Source of the DNA: Chitinimonas arctica
GTDB lineage: Bacteria; Pseudomonadota; Gammaproteobacteria; Burkholderiales; Chitinimonadaceae
Length of the DNA: 64,000 bases
Assembly (NCBI RefSeq): GCF_007431345.1
Contig: NZ_CP041730.1
Span: 124,001 to 188,000, forward strand
Direction of reading: 5' to 3'
Numbering within the stretch: the first letter of the stretch is position 1; the number at the start of each line of letters is the position of its first letter. Positions 52,284-60,543 of this stretch are shown piece by piece. The notes under the pieces were generated by a model that was not told the origin of the DNA, made no database searches, and was given only the letters and a program-made list of their open reading frames with translations. Both the position numbers and the translations under genes were made by a program.

Positions 52284-53687
52284 ATGGCCGCCGTCCGTAA
52301 AGCCAAAACCACCAAGCTCTTTGTGCTGGATACCAACGTGCTGATGCACGACCCCACCAGCTTGTTTCGCTTCGAAGAACACGATATCTGCCTACCCATG
52401 GTCACCCTCGAGGAGCTGGACGACCATAAGAAGGGCATGAGCGAAGTCGCCCGCAATGCGCGCCAGGCCAGCCGCTTCCTGGACGATATCGTCCGCGGCA
52501 AGGAAAGCCAGATCGAAAAAGGCGTGGCCCTGGAAACCGCCTCCAAGGGCATGGCGTCCGGCCATCTGTTCCTGCAGACCTTGGCCGCCAAGGTCGATCT
52601 GCCGGTCGACCTGCCGGTCGGCAAGGCCGACAACCAGATCCTCACCGTGGTGATGCACCTGGCGCAGCTGCATCCGAAGCGCGAGGTGGTATTGGTGTCC
52701 AAGGACATCAATATGCGCATCAAGGCCCGCGCACTGGGCCTGCCGGCCGAAGACTACTTCAACGACCAGGTGCTGGAAGACACCGACCTGCTGTATTCCG
52801 GCATACGCGAAATCGACCAGGCCTTCTGGGAAAAAAACGGCAAGGATATGAAAAGCTGGCAAGAAGGCGGCCGCGCCTTCTACCAGCTCAATGGCAGCGA
52901 CTGCGCCAGCCTGCTGCTGAACCAGATGATCTGGCAGGAAGCGGAAAAACCCTTCCTGGCCATGGTAAAGACGGTCGAAGGCAAGACGGCGGTGCTGGAG
53001 TCGGTCAAGGACTACAGTCACCCCAAGAACGCCATTTGGGGCATCACCGCCCGCAATCGCGAGCAGAATTTCGCCATCAATCTGCTGATGAACCCCGATA
53101 TCGACTTCGTCACCCTGCTGGGCCAGGCCGGTACCGGCAAGACCCTGCTGACGCTGGCGTCCGCCTTGATGATGACCCTGGAGGAAAAGCGCTACAGCGA
53201 GATCATCATGACCCGGGTCACCGTCCCGGTCGGCGAGGACATCGGCTTCCTGCCCGGCACCGAGGAAGAAAAGATGGCGCCGTGGATGGGCGCGCTGGAC
53301 GACAACCTCGATGTGCTCAACCAGACCGACGGCGAATCGGGCGAATGGGGCCGCGCCGCCACCCGCGACCTGATCCGCTCGCGCATCAAGATCAAGTCGC
53401 TCAACTTTATGCGGGGCCGCACCTTCCTCAACAAGTTCCTGATCATCGACGAGGCGCAGAATCTTACCCCCAAGCAGATGAAGACCCTGATCACCCGTGC
53501 CGGCCCGGGCACCAAGGTGGTCTGCCTGGGCAATATCGCCCAGATCGACACCCCCTACCTGACCGAGGGCTCGTCCGGGCTGACCTATGTGGTGGACCGC
53601 TTCAAGGGCTGGGGCCACTCCGGCCACGTCACCTTGCAACGCGGCGAGCGTTCGCGGCTGGCGGACCACGCGGCCGAGGTGCTGTAG
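52284..53687 (+). CDS. PhoH-family ATPase with PIN domain
   Basis: 467 aa from ATG 52284 with GAGGAA upstream; the frame from 52176 is not supported. An N-terminal PIN ribonuclease-type domain covers ~10-150 (LFVLDTNVLMHDPTSLFRFE, VLVSKDINMRIKARALGL). The C-terminal PhoH ATPase spans ~245-460, with Walker A 280-287 (GQAGTGKT) and Walker B FLIIDEAQNLTPKQMK. This PIN-PhoH (PhoH2/YlaK) class is linked to RNA unwinding and cleavage. It is a conserved housekeeping gene, single unit between the bcp terminator and a hairpin at 53716. Confidence 0.94.
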   Translation: MAAVRKAKTTKLFVLDTNVLMHDPTSLFRFEEHDICLPMVTLEELDDHKKGMSEVARNARQASRFLDDIVRGKESQIEKGVALETASKGMASGHLFLQTLAAKVDLPVDLPVGKADNQILTVVMHLAQLHPKREVVLVSKDINMRIKARALGLPAEDYFNDQVLEDTDLLYSGIREIDQAFWEKNGKDMKSWQEGGRAFYQLNGSDCASLLLNQMIWQEAEKPFLAMVKTVEGKTAVLESVKDYSHPKNAIWGITARNREQNFAINLLMNPDIDFVTLLGQAGTGKTLLTLASALMMTLEEKRYSEIIMTRVTVPVGEDIGFLPGTEEEKMAPWMGALDDNLDVLNQTDGESGEWGRAATRDLIRSRIKIKSLNFMRGRTFLNKFLIIDEAQNLTPKQMKTLITRAGPGTKVVCLGNIAQIDTPYLTEGSSGLTYVVDRFKGWGHSGHVTLQRGERSRLADHAAEVL

Positions 53688-53715
53688 CGGCGCCCGCTCA
53701 AGGTGTTGCGGGGAT

Positions 53716-53747
53716 GGGGGCCGTCCTTGCAAGCGGCCCCCTTGCGT
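53716..53747 (+). terminator. Probable terminator after phoH-family gene
   Basis: GGGGGCCG (53716-53723) pairs with CGGCCCCC (53734-53741) across a 10-nt loop, followed by TTGCGTTT. The T-tract is interrupted, but stem strength and position 29 nt after the stop support termination. Confidence 0.65.
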
Positions 53748-53810
53748 TTATTGCAGGTTTAACTTGAACGCACCCCGTCTAAACTTAGGTACACCTTAAA
53801 GGGGCGTTTA

Positions 53811-54581
53811 ATGACGATTATTGCCGTATTCAACCAGAAGGGCGGCGTAGGCAAGACCACCACCACCGCCAATCTGGCCGCCGCCATGGCCAAGAACGGA
53901 CTGACGCCGCTCGCAATCGATCTGGACCCGCAGGCGCATCTCACCGCCTTATCCGGATTGAACCCAAAGGTGGAAAGAACGGTCTATAGCTTTTTCAACC
54001 AGCAGACGCCGCTTTCCGACCTGGTTACCCAGCTACCCAACCAGGTCAATCTGATCCCCTCCCATATGGAACTGGCCCGGGTGGATATGATGCTCAGCCA
54101 GAACCGGCACGACCTGCGCCGCCTCAAGAAAGCCATGGCGGAAGAAATGCTGTCCAGCAGCGATACGCCGGTCCTGATCGACTGCTGTCCCATGCTGGGC
54201 GTGCTATCCCTATCGGCCCTGATGGCGGCCGACGTGGTACTGGTACCGGTCACCGCCGAATACCTGGCCATGAATGGCGCCCAACAACTGGACCAGACCT
54301 TGAAGGGCCTTGCCACCAAGGGTCTTTATCGTCCCCGCAAGGTGTTTATCAACCGCTATCAACGCGGCCACACCACCTCGGAGAAGGTCGCCCATGAACT
54401 GACGCGACGGTATGGGAAGGATTTTTGCAATACTCGCGTGTTCGAAAGCCAAAGCGTGCTGGAGAGCGTCGGGCAAAATAAGGATGTCTTCAGCTTTGCG
54501 CCAGACTCCGAAGGCGCTGAGGACTTCAGCTATCTCCTGGACGAATTGATAGAATCGGGTTTTATTAAGGTGAATATGTGA
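53811..54581 (+). CDS. Orphan ParA-family ATPase
   Basis: 256 aa. Deviant Walker A at residues ~8-15 (KGGVGKTT), Walker A' and B regions (LAIDLDPQAHLTALSG; VLIDCCPMLGVLSLSALMAA), and a C-terminal stretch (SVLESVGQNKDVFSFAPDSE). No parB, chemotaxis or cellulose-synthesis gene is adjacent, so the cargo is unknown; such orphans position plasmids, chemoreceptor arrays or secretion complexes. TTGAAC near 53764 may be a -35 element. The gene overlaps the next start (GTGA), so the TPR protein is coupled to it. Confidence 0.9.
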   Translation: MTIIAVFNQKGGVGKTTTTANLAAAMAKNGLTPLAIDLDPQAHLTALSGLNPKVERTVYSFFNQQTPLSDLVTQLPNQVNLIPSHMELARVDMMLSQNRHDLRRLKKAMAEEMLSSSDTPVLIDCCPMLGVLSLSALMAADVVLVPVTAEYLAMNGAQQLDQTLKGLATKGLYRPRKVFINRYQRGHTTSEKVAHELTRRYGKDFCNTRVFESQSVLESVGQNKDVFSFAPDSEGAEDFSYLLDELIESGFIKVNM

Positions 54582-55483
54582 TTTTTCGCGTTTTACTTGC
54601 CCTCTTACTGGCCCTGTCGGCCCACGCGGCCGATATCGACAGCCTGTGGGACTACGACAAGCCCGCCGTTTCGGAAGCACGTTTTCGGGCTGCCCTGGCC
54701 AAGGCGAAAGCCGCCGGCAATACCGAACAGGCGGCGGAACTACTGACCCAGATCGCCCGCGCCCAAGGCCTGCAAGGCCGCCTGCCGGAAGCCAATACCA
54801 CCCTGGACGCCCTCTTGCCCGAGCTGGGCCAGTTGCCGCCGGCCGTCAGCGTGCGCTACCTGTTGGAGCGCGGCCGCCTGATCAATACGGCCGGCGAACC
54901 GAAAAAAGCCTGGCGCTGGTTCCGCACGGCCCTGCTGCAAGCGCAGAAGCACCAGTTGGACCTGTATCTGATCGATGCCATGCATATGCTGGGCATCGTC
55001 GATAACGGCAAGGCCACCATCGAATGGAATAGCCAAGCCATCGCCCTGGCCGAGCAAAGCAAGGCGCCCCACGCGCAAGACTGGCTGGGCTCCCTGTACA
55101 ACAACCTCGGCTGGGCCTATCACGACCAGAAGGACTACGCCAAGGCGCTGGATTATCTGCGCCGGGCCCAGCGCTGGCACGAACAGCGCGGCACGGGTCG
55201 GCCGCTGCTGGTGGCCCGCTGGAGCGTGGCCAAGGTACTGCGCGAAACCGGCGAACATGAAAAAGCCCTGGCCATCCAGACCGATATCGAACGGGCCTGG
55301 GTGCGCCTGGGCGAACAGGATGGCTACGTCTACGAGGAAATCGCCGAGAACTTGCTGGCCCTGGGCGAGCGCCAGCAGGCGCGCGTTTATTTCGGACGTA
55401 CCTTGGCGGTGCTCAGCAAGGATGAATGGCTGGTCAAGACCGAGCCGGCAAGGCTGGCGAGGATACGGGAGTTGGCGGAATAG
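54578..55483 (+). CDS. Exported TPR-repeat protein
   Basis: 301 aa from GTG 54578, which overlaps the parA stop. Signal peptide (LLALLLALSAHAADID), then about six TPR-like helical pairs (NTEQAAELLTQIARAQGLQG; WLGSLYNNLGWAYHDQKDYA; KALDYLRRAQRWHEQRG; EHEKALAIQTDIERAWVRLG). No enzymatic domain. Probably a periplasmic scaffold. Coupling to an orphan ParA is odd because ParA acts in the cytoplasm; co-expression rather than contact is the safer reading. Confidence 0.85.
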   Translation: MIFRVLLALLLALSAHAADIDSLWDYDKPAVSEARFRAALAKAKAAGNTEQAAELLTQIARAQGLQGRLPEANTTLDALLPELGQLPPAVSVRYLLERGRLINTAGEPKKAWRWFRTALLQAQKHQLDLYLIDAMHMLGIVDNGKATIEWNSQAIALAEQSKAPHAQDWLGSLYNNLGWAYHDQKDYAKALDYLRRAQRWHEQRGTGRPLLVARWSVAKVLRETGEHEKALAIQTDIERAWVRLGEQDGYVYEEIAENLLALGERQQARVYFGRTLAVLSKDEWLVKTEPARLARIRELAE

Positions 55484-55563
55484 GTGCGTGTCGAACGGCA
55501 TTGACCGGTAGCATCGGCTCCTCAAACAAACGCCCCGCATAAGTGGGGTGAATACAGGGCGGT

Positions 55564-55588
55564 GGCTCGGCTCACATTACGCCGAGCC
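55564..55588. terminator. Hairpin between convergent genes
   Basis: GGCTCGGC (55564-55571) pairs perfectly with GCCGAGCC (55581-55588) across a 9-nt loop, in the gap between two converging genes. No T-tract on either strand, so it may be a terminator without U-run or a barrier hairpin. Confidence 0.4.
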
Positions 55589-55628
55589 GAGTCCTATTGC
55601 ATCGTCTAGAAATAGAAGATAACCGTGC

Positions 55629-56933
55629 TTAACGAAATGTAATGCGCAATGCTGCAACTGCATCATCTATCGGCACGAAGAAGTTCAGGTTCTGACTTGC
55701 GCGACCAATCATATAACCTTGGACAGCAATACCAACTACGCGGCCATCTGCGGCAACCAACGGCCCACCTGAATTCCCGGGATGAACCTGCGCATCGCTT
55801 TGCAGGAATTTTTGTCCGCGATCATCACGGTAAGCCGATACAATCCCGCGAGTGACGGTAATGTCAAGCTCGTCGCGGAGCGGGGTTCCAATAGCAAAAA
55901 CGTCTGTGCCAACCGCCGGCTGAGTCGAGCGCGCCAAGGTCGCTGCGGGCAAATTTTCCTCGCGTAGTTTTAGAAGTGCGACGTCGCGAGCGCTATCGGC
56001 GCGAACCACATCGGCAACAATCTTACGACCGTTCGCCAAGCGCACAGTCACAAAGCGTGCCTCCCGAACCACATGTTCGTTCGTGATTGCATATCCTTCT
56101 GGGGATATGATGAATCCGCTCCCATGTCCGCTTCCAGCATATACGGTCAGTGTGGCATTGCGTGCAGCCTCTAACGAAACACCCAATGGACTCGCCGATT
56201 TCAAATTAAGTGTAACTGAGTCCTCTGCTATGCTATTTATTCCACCGGTAGCTACCGATTTACCTCCTAGTTCGCGCCGCGTAACAAGGTCGTTGAACTT
56301 CCGATCTGCTAAGAGGTTTTGAACGGACAAACCAAATGCATTTGCGAGGTTCTTCTCGATTCCCATTGGTGCGCTACTGTCGCTTTGGTATGACCCTTCC
56401 GTTGTAACTTCGTAAACAACCTTGCGCTCTAACTGTCCATATACCTGCCAAGCAACTTGAACATAAGCACCGCCCTTGGAATCTCGATAGTTGCCAAAGC
56501 CTGCCAACGGGTAGCATGCACTAAGTTCGAGCTTGTTCACCTGGCCTGCCACGAGTAGCTCTGCCTTCCATGTCGACGGATCGTCAAACAGCGCGTTTGG
56601 GTCGCCGACTACTGGATAGTTGTACTTCTGCAATTCTTCGCGGAAGGTTTCGGTTAGCTCATCATCCGTTATATTGATCCTTCCACCTCGCCACTCCACA
56701 GTACCGGAGGGGACACAGGCGAAACCAATATAGTTCTTGCCGACTTCCTCTCCGCGCCGGAGTTTGACGACGACCTTCTTGAGCTGGATGGGCTTGGCGT
56801 CGACTCCCCGCGGCACCTCCAGTGCACTATGCACTTGGGCCTGTCGAACAGGTGTGGCGCACCCGCTAAGTAAAGCCAGCCCAGCCACGACTACAAATAA
56901 GCCCCGACGCGAGGTTGTTTGCCAGCAATACAT
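55629..56933 (-). CDS. Lipoprotein trypsin-like serine protease (S1C)
   Basis: 434 aa from ATG 56933, behind GGGAGGG; an ATG 15 nt earlier would place that site inside the gene. Lipobox GLALLSGC at ~20-27. Residues ~28-240 are an unrecognised domain (GKNYIGFACVPSGTVEWRGG). The C-terminal ~170 residues are a DegP/HtrA-type protease with His (AITNEHVV), Asp (ARDVALLKL) and Ser (VHPGNSGGPLV). There is no PDZ domain. Lower GC than the neighbours to the left, consistent with an accessory island. Probably a lipid-anchored envelope protease. Confidence 0.88.
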   Translation of the reverse strand: MYCWQTTSRRGLFVVVAGLALLSGCATPVRQAQVHSALEVPRGVDAKPIQLKKVVVKLRRGEEVGKNYIGFACVPSGTVEWRGGRINITDDELTETFREELQKYNYPVVGDPNALFDDPSTWKAELLVAGQVNKLELSACYPLAGFGNYRDSKGGAYVQVAWQVYGQLERKVVYEVTTEGSYQSDSSAPMGIEKNLANAFGLSVQNLLADRKFNDLVTRRELGGKSVATGGINSIAEDSVTLNLKSASPLGVSLEAARNATLTVYAGSGHGSGFIISPEGYAITNEHVVREARFVTVRLANGRKIVADVVRADSARDVALLKLREENLPAATLARSTQPAVGTDVFAIGTPLRDELDITVTRGIVSAYRDDRGQKFLQSDAQVHPGNSGGPLVAADGRVVGIAVQGYMIGRASQNLNFFVPIDDAVAALRITFR

Positions 56934-56934
56934 C

Positions 56935-57156
56935 CTACCCTCCCACATATTGGGCCAGGATAACGGCTAGCCTGGCGATTTGGTTTCTCCAGAGAAGCAC
57001 AGCATCTATATGGTCTTTCAACTCACCAAGCCCACTAAGCGCAATTATGTATAGCCTATATGACCTGTTGCCTACAGTGTTTTGTCTCAGATCGACAGGC
57101 AAGGGCGCTATTGTATGTGCTGTGGAAATTGGCAACGACAAGGCCCGTGCCAGCAC
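56935..57156 (-). CDS. Possible small protein before the protease gene
   Basis: 73 aa from GTG 57156. Its TAG lies 1 nt before the protease ATG, and the protease ribosome site lies in its last codons. The second half is amphipathic (YRLYIIALSGLGELKDHIDA). No motif is recognised and no ribosome site is clear. The rest of the 348-nt gap (56934-57281) shows nothing else. It may equally be untranslated leader. Confidence 0.28.
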   Translation of the reverse strand: MLARALSLPISTAHTIAPLPVDLRQNTVGNRSYRLYIIALSGLGELKDHIDAVLLWRNQIARLAVILAQYVGG

Positions 57157-57281
57157 TTTCCCACCTGCCGGTCCGCATTCGTCTATCGGCGTAAAAACCG
57201 CCAGCCTGTACTGCTAAATTTGCACGTGCCATTCACCCTGCATGAAAAACCGACAATGACGCTTCGTGCGAGCGTTAACGT

Positions 57282-57965
57282 CTAATCGCGAGCCACTGCT
57301 GCACTTTCTTTTGCTATCCGGTCGAGATTTTTCTGCGCGTCAGCGTGCCCTTGAGCAGCAGATTTTCGGTACAGGTCGAGTGCTTGCCGATCATCCCGAG
57401 TCAACCCTAGGCCGTGTTCGTACAGATGACCGAGTTTGTTCTGCGCAAAAGCATCCCCTTGTGCTGCGGCCTTGCGATACCAGGCAGCGGCTTGGGCATA
57501 ATCTTGCTGCACCCCACGGCCAGCCTCATACAATGTCGCCATGCTCGCTTCCGCAGTGGCCAGCCTCTGTTCGGCACTTTTTCGATACCACATCATCGCT
57601 TGCGCGTAGTCCTGCGGCACACCATGGCCCTGTTCGAACATATCCCCAACATTGCACTGGGCAGCGGGATGTCCTTGATCCGCAGCCTTGCGATACCAGG
57701 CCATTGCTTGTGCATGATCCCGCGGCACATCGGAGCCTTTCATATAGATCATGCCGAGATTGAACTGAGCGCGGGAGAAACCCTTCTCGGCGGCCTTTCG
57801 AAGCCAGAAAAACGCTTGCGGAAAATCTCGCGACACGCTTTTGCCATCTAAAAAGAGCACGCCCAACGCGTTCTGAGCAACTGGCAGCCCCTGTTTGGCT
57901 GCCCTTCGGTACCAGGCGATAGCCTGTTCATCATCCTGCGGCACGCCGAGCCCCTGCTGGTACAT
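57282..57965 (-). CDS. Sel1-repeat protein, C-terminal part beyond an amber codon
   Basis: About six Sel1 repeats (for example DDEQAIAWYRRAAKQGLPVA, DHAQAMAWYRKAADQGHPAA, DYAQAAAWYRKAAAQGDAFA). The first ATG is 57965, but the same frame runs unbroken back to TAG 58035-58037, directly continuing the repeat pattern of the signal-peptide part at 58343. Without a signal of its own, this product would stay in the cytoplasm. Intact, the protein would have 353 aa and about eight repeats and be periplasmic, a scaffold of the kind used in envelope assembly or signalling. Confidence 0.8.
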   Translation of the reverse strand: MYQQGLGVPQDDEQAIAWYRRAAKQGLPVAQNALGVLFLDGKSVSRDFPQAFFWLRKAAEKGFSRAQFNLGMIYMKGSDVPRDHAQAMAWYRKAADQGHPAAQCNVGDMFEQGHGVPQDYAQAMMWYRKSAEQRLATAEASMATLYEAGRGVQQDYAQAAAWYRKAAAQGDAFAQNKLGHLYEHGLGLTRDDRQALDLYRKSAAQGHADAQKNLDRIAKESAAVARD

Positions 57966-58034
57966 CCATCCGAGGTTGGTCTGAGCAGTCGCACGCCCCT
58001 GCTCAGCGGCTTTGCCGCACCAGCTCAGTGCCTG

Positions 58035-58343
58035 CTAATTATCTTGCGGCACGCCAAGGCCACCAAGGTACAGCGTACAAAGATTGGTCTGCGCATCCGC
58101 ATTGCCCTGCTGCGCGCTCTTGCGATACCAAGCCAAAGCTTGCAGGTGGTCCTGCGCAACTTCCTGACCTAGCTGATACATTGCGCCCAGCTTGTTTTGG
58201 GCGGCGGCATGGCCGCTTTCCGCCAACGCACGCACCCCATCGAGTGTCGCCTGCTGAAGGTCCGTTTTATGTCCATTCAATCCCGCCCAGGCCATACCGG
58301 ACAATCCCACTGCCATGGTAAGCAGCCAAATACGTACTTTCAT
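58035..58343 (-). CDS. Sel1-repeat protein, N-terminal part cut by amber codon
   Basis: 102 aa. Signal peptide (VRIWLLTMAVGLSGMAWAG), then one and a half Sel1 repeats (HAAAQNKLGAMYQLGQEVAQ; LQALAWYRKSAQQGNADAQT) ending GLGVPQDN followed by TAG and then QALSWCGKAAEQG in the same frame. Sibling repeats have DYAQA or DDEQA here, so one base change (for example GAG or AAG to TAG) explains the stop. It looks like a recent nonsense mutation. A suppressor tRNA could restore the full protein, but none is seen. Confidence 0.75.
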   Translation of the reverse strand: MKVRIWLLTMAVGLSGMAWAGLNGHKTDLQQATLDGVRALAESGHAAAQNKLGAMYQLGQEVAQDHLQALAWYRKSAQQGNADAQTNLCTLYLGGLGVPQDN

Positions 58344-58392
58344 TTCAATTCCCTTTGCTTACTGCGCATCAGCGATTTTAGCTGGGCCCCAC

Positions 58393-58509
58393 CACCCCCG
58401 CCCTGATCTCGAATTCAACCGTCTCCAAACGCTCGCGCAGCACCGTCTGCTGGTGGCTGAGATGCACCCGGTTCACACGGCCTGTCGCGCCAGCGCATCA
58501 AGGTGGCCC
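58393..58509 (-). repeat. Duplicated remnant of the pilN-like 3' end
   Basis: About 115 nt match 59267-59383, the last ~35 codons of the PilN-like gene, at nearly 90% identity by eye, including an exact 24-nt core and the CACCCCCGCC at the end. Differences scatter like interspecies divergence. The remnant has no start and lies just downstream of the DUF416 gene, so that gene is bracketed by the two copies. Confidence 0.85.
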
Positions 58510-58546
58510 GTCTCGTCGCACCCCAATTTTTGAGTAAATTCAACTT

Positions 58547-59152
58547 TCAGGGAAGATCTAAGTTGCTCTTAGCATTGTTCCACGATGCTTTTTGTTGGAC
58601 AAAAAATCCCACATTTAATAGGGCGGTCTTCTCGATAGCTTTCAAATCCTCTTGCTGCTGAGTAAGCTCTCTTTGCATAAGGGGATGTACTAATATTTTA
58701 TTATCCAACAGAAGGTCACTGGGGGCCAGCCCCTCTATTTCTTGTATATATAAATCCACGGAATCAGTTGCATAGGTCGCAGCTTGTACAATTCTGCCCA
58801 CATTATTTTCACGTAAATGATCCAAAAGACTGCACACTGAAAAACACGCATCTTGTGCCGATGACACATATAGAGAAGCAAAGTCATCTGAACTGGGTGC
58901 CGCCAGCTCACAAGCTTGGGTCGCATTTTTTATTTCCTGGACGCTCACCGATTCACCGGAAAGAAACTTCCAAACAATGTCCAAGGCCTTTCGCAAGGAA
59001 GAAAAATCTCCCCAGTCCGTATCTTGCTGGAAGGCAATATAATTCGGCACTAGCCTTTCACAGCAAAAAGCACCAAATGCCAGTTGACGATTGCCATCAA
59101 GCTTAGTTAGGCGCGCCTTTAAGGTCGCGCCATCAAATGCAGGCATAACCAT
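58547..59152 (-). CDS. DUF416 (YjaG-like) protein
   Basis: 201 aa. Matches the YjaG/DUF416 pattern along its length: FGAFCCERLVPNYIAFQQ, then GDFSSLRKALDIVWKFL, then SSDDFASLYVSSAQDACFSV, with helices to the end. The molecular function of the family is unknown; members are cytoplasmic and all-helical. ATG 59152 or 59146. AT-rich relative to neighbours and bracketed by two copies of the pilN-like 3' end, so it was probably brought in by recombination. Confidence 0.82.
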   Translation of the reverse strand: MVMPAFDGATLKARLTKLDGNRQLAFGAFCCERLVPNYIAFQQDTDWGDFSSLRKALDIVWKFLSGESVSVQEIKNATQACELAAPSSDDFASLYVSSAQDACFSVCSLLDHLRENNVGRIVQAATYATDSVDLYIQEIEGLAPSDLLLDNKILVHPLMQRELTQQQEDLKAIEKTALLNVGFFVQQKASWNNAKSNLDLP

Positions 59153-59236
59153 TTCTTTATTATTCCTTCAATGGACTTAGTACATTGATGCCCTGTTGTT
59201 GCAAAGTGCTTGCACACCGCATTGGTGAATCCGCGT

Positions 59237-59782
59237 TCACACGCCTGATGAAGGATTCTGGCCTGTCACCCCCGCCCTGACCTCAAATTCGACTGTCTCC
59301 AAACGCTCGCGCAGCACTGTCTGCTGGTGGCTGAGATGCACCCGGCTCAATACAGCCTGCCCCGCCAGCGCATCCAGATAAGCCTCCAGGGCGCGGCGAT
59401 CGCGCGCCTCGCCGCGCAGGATCAGTTGGCGGCTGGTCTTGTCGGGTTGGAATTCGAGTAACTCCACATCGGCTTTGCCTGCCCGTTCGATGGCCAGGAA
59501 GACCTCCGGCCACGGGTATTCGCGCTCGGCCTGCAGTGCCGCCCATTGTTTTTGCGTACGTTGCAATGCCTTGTCGTCCACCGGCTTGGCAGCGCGGCGC
59601 TGCTGGACTTGCAGCCTTTCGCTCCGGGCGGCGAGCTGTTCGGTGCGCGCAGCGGTTTGATAGGCGTCCTGCGCCAGCCAGGCCGCGCCGATCAGCAGCA
59701 CGGCGACCAGCAGCCACAGCCAGCCGGCATGGCGCAGCGGCGGACGAAGATAAGGGCTAAGCGGGTCCATATTCATTGCCAT
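59237..59782 (-). CDS. PilN/GspL-like inner-membrane assembly protein
   Basis: 181 aa. Short cytoplasmic start (MAMNMDPLSPYLRP), one TM at ~20-42 (GWLWLLVAVLLIGAAWLAQD), a coiled coil (ARTEQLAARSERLQVQQRRA) and a ferredoxin-like periplasmic domain (ADVELLEFQPDKTSRQLILR; EAYLDALAGQAVLSRVHLSH). This is the PilN architecture, which pairs with PilM in the cytoplasm. It overlaps the PilM-like gene by 10 nt. No PilO, PilP or secretin follows. Its 3' end has a second diverged copy at 58393. Confidence 0.8.
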   Translation of the reverse strand: MAMNMDPLSPYLRPPLRHAGWLWLLVAVLLIGAAWLAQDAYQTAARTEQLAARSERLQVQQRRAAKPVDDKALQRTQKQWAALQAEREYPWPEVFLAIERAGKADVELLEFQPDKTSRQLILRGEARDRRALEAYLDALAGQAVLSRVHLSHQQTVLRERLETVEFEVRAGVTGQNPSSGV

Positions 59783-60543
59783 TCGCTGGGGGTAAGGGCT
59801 TGCACCACTGCGCCGGGCAGGTTGGCGACGATCTGTTCGGCACGGCTGCTCGCGTCATCGGTTGCGGCCGACCAGGCGGCGACCTGTTCGATCGCACCGT
59901 GCAGGGCAGCCAAACGGCGTAGCAGGCGGGTAGTGGCGGCTTGCGCGTCGCCGGCTGCGGGTTCCACGTCATAGCCGATCAGGCCGGCGTGGTCGTACAG
60001 CAAGGCGGTGCTGCGGCTGGCATCGCCCAGTAGCAGCAGGCGCTTGCCTTCTCCCGGTGCGCAAGCCGCGCGGTGGTAGATGGCGGCGGACAGTGGCAAG
60101 ACAGTGCGCAGGCGCAGACCGTGCGCCTGGCACAAGGCCGGCAGTTCGGTCAGGCAGCCGCGCCGCAACGCATACGCCAGACCCAGCCGACCATGATGAC
60201 GGAAATCGCTGTGTTGCACCCACTCCCGATCCAGCGGCTGGCCTTGCTGTTCAAAGCAGGCTTGCGCATAGGCTTCGACCTCGGCCGGCGTCTGTAGCGC
60301 CGGCTGCCAGGCGAGCGGCGCCAGGGCCGCCAGGCTGTCCGAGACAGTCAGCACCAAGCGGCTGCCCGGCCGCCATTGCCCGGTGTGTTCGGTCAACAGC
60401 GCGATTAGTTCAGCCAGCAGATCAAGCGGTGCGGGGCTCGGTGCATATTCGCTCCAGCGCGGCGCGGCGGACCGGCCAAGCTGCAGGCCGCGCCGGCCCG
60501 GAAACAGACTGGCGTAGACGGTACTAGGCCACAAAGGTGACAC
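59773..60543 (-). CDS. PilM/MshI-like cytoplasmic assembly protein
   Basis: 256 aa from GTG 60543, chosen for a perfect AGGAGG 6 nt upstream; the longer frame to 60663 lies inside the ATPase gene. Actin-like traces (YASLFPGRRGLQLG at the start; RLLLLGDASRSTALLYDHAG in the middle) fit a shortened PilM/GspL-cytoplasmic fold, but similarity is weak and assignment rests partly on position between GspE and PilN-like genes. It overlaps the ATPase gene by 20 nt. It would link the ATPase to the PilN-like membrane protein. Confidence 0.7.
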   Translation of the reverse strand: MSPLWPSTVYASLFPGRRGLQLGRSAAPRWSEYAPSPAPLDLLAELIALLTEHTGQWRPGSRLVLTVSDSLAALAPLAWQPALQTPAEVEAYAQACFEQQGQPLDREWVQHSDFRHHGRLGLAYALRRGCLTELPALCQAHGLRLRTVLPLSAAIYHRAACAPGEGKRLLLLGDASRSTALLYDHAGLIGYDVEPAAGDAQAATTRLLRRLAALHGAIEQVAAWSAATDDASSRAEQIVANLPGAVVQALTPSEWQ

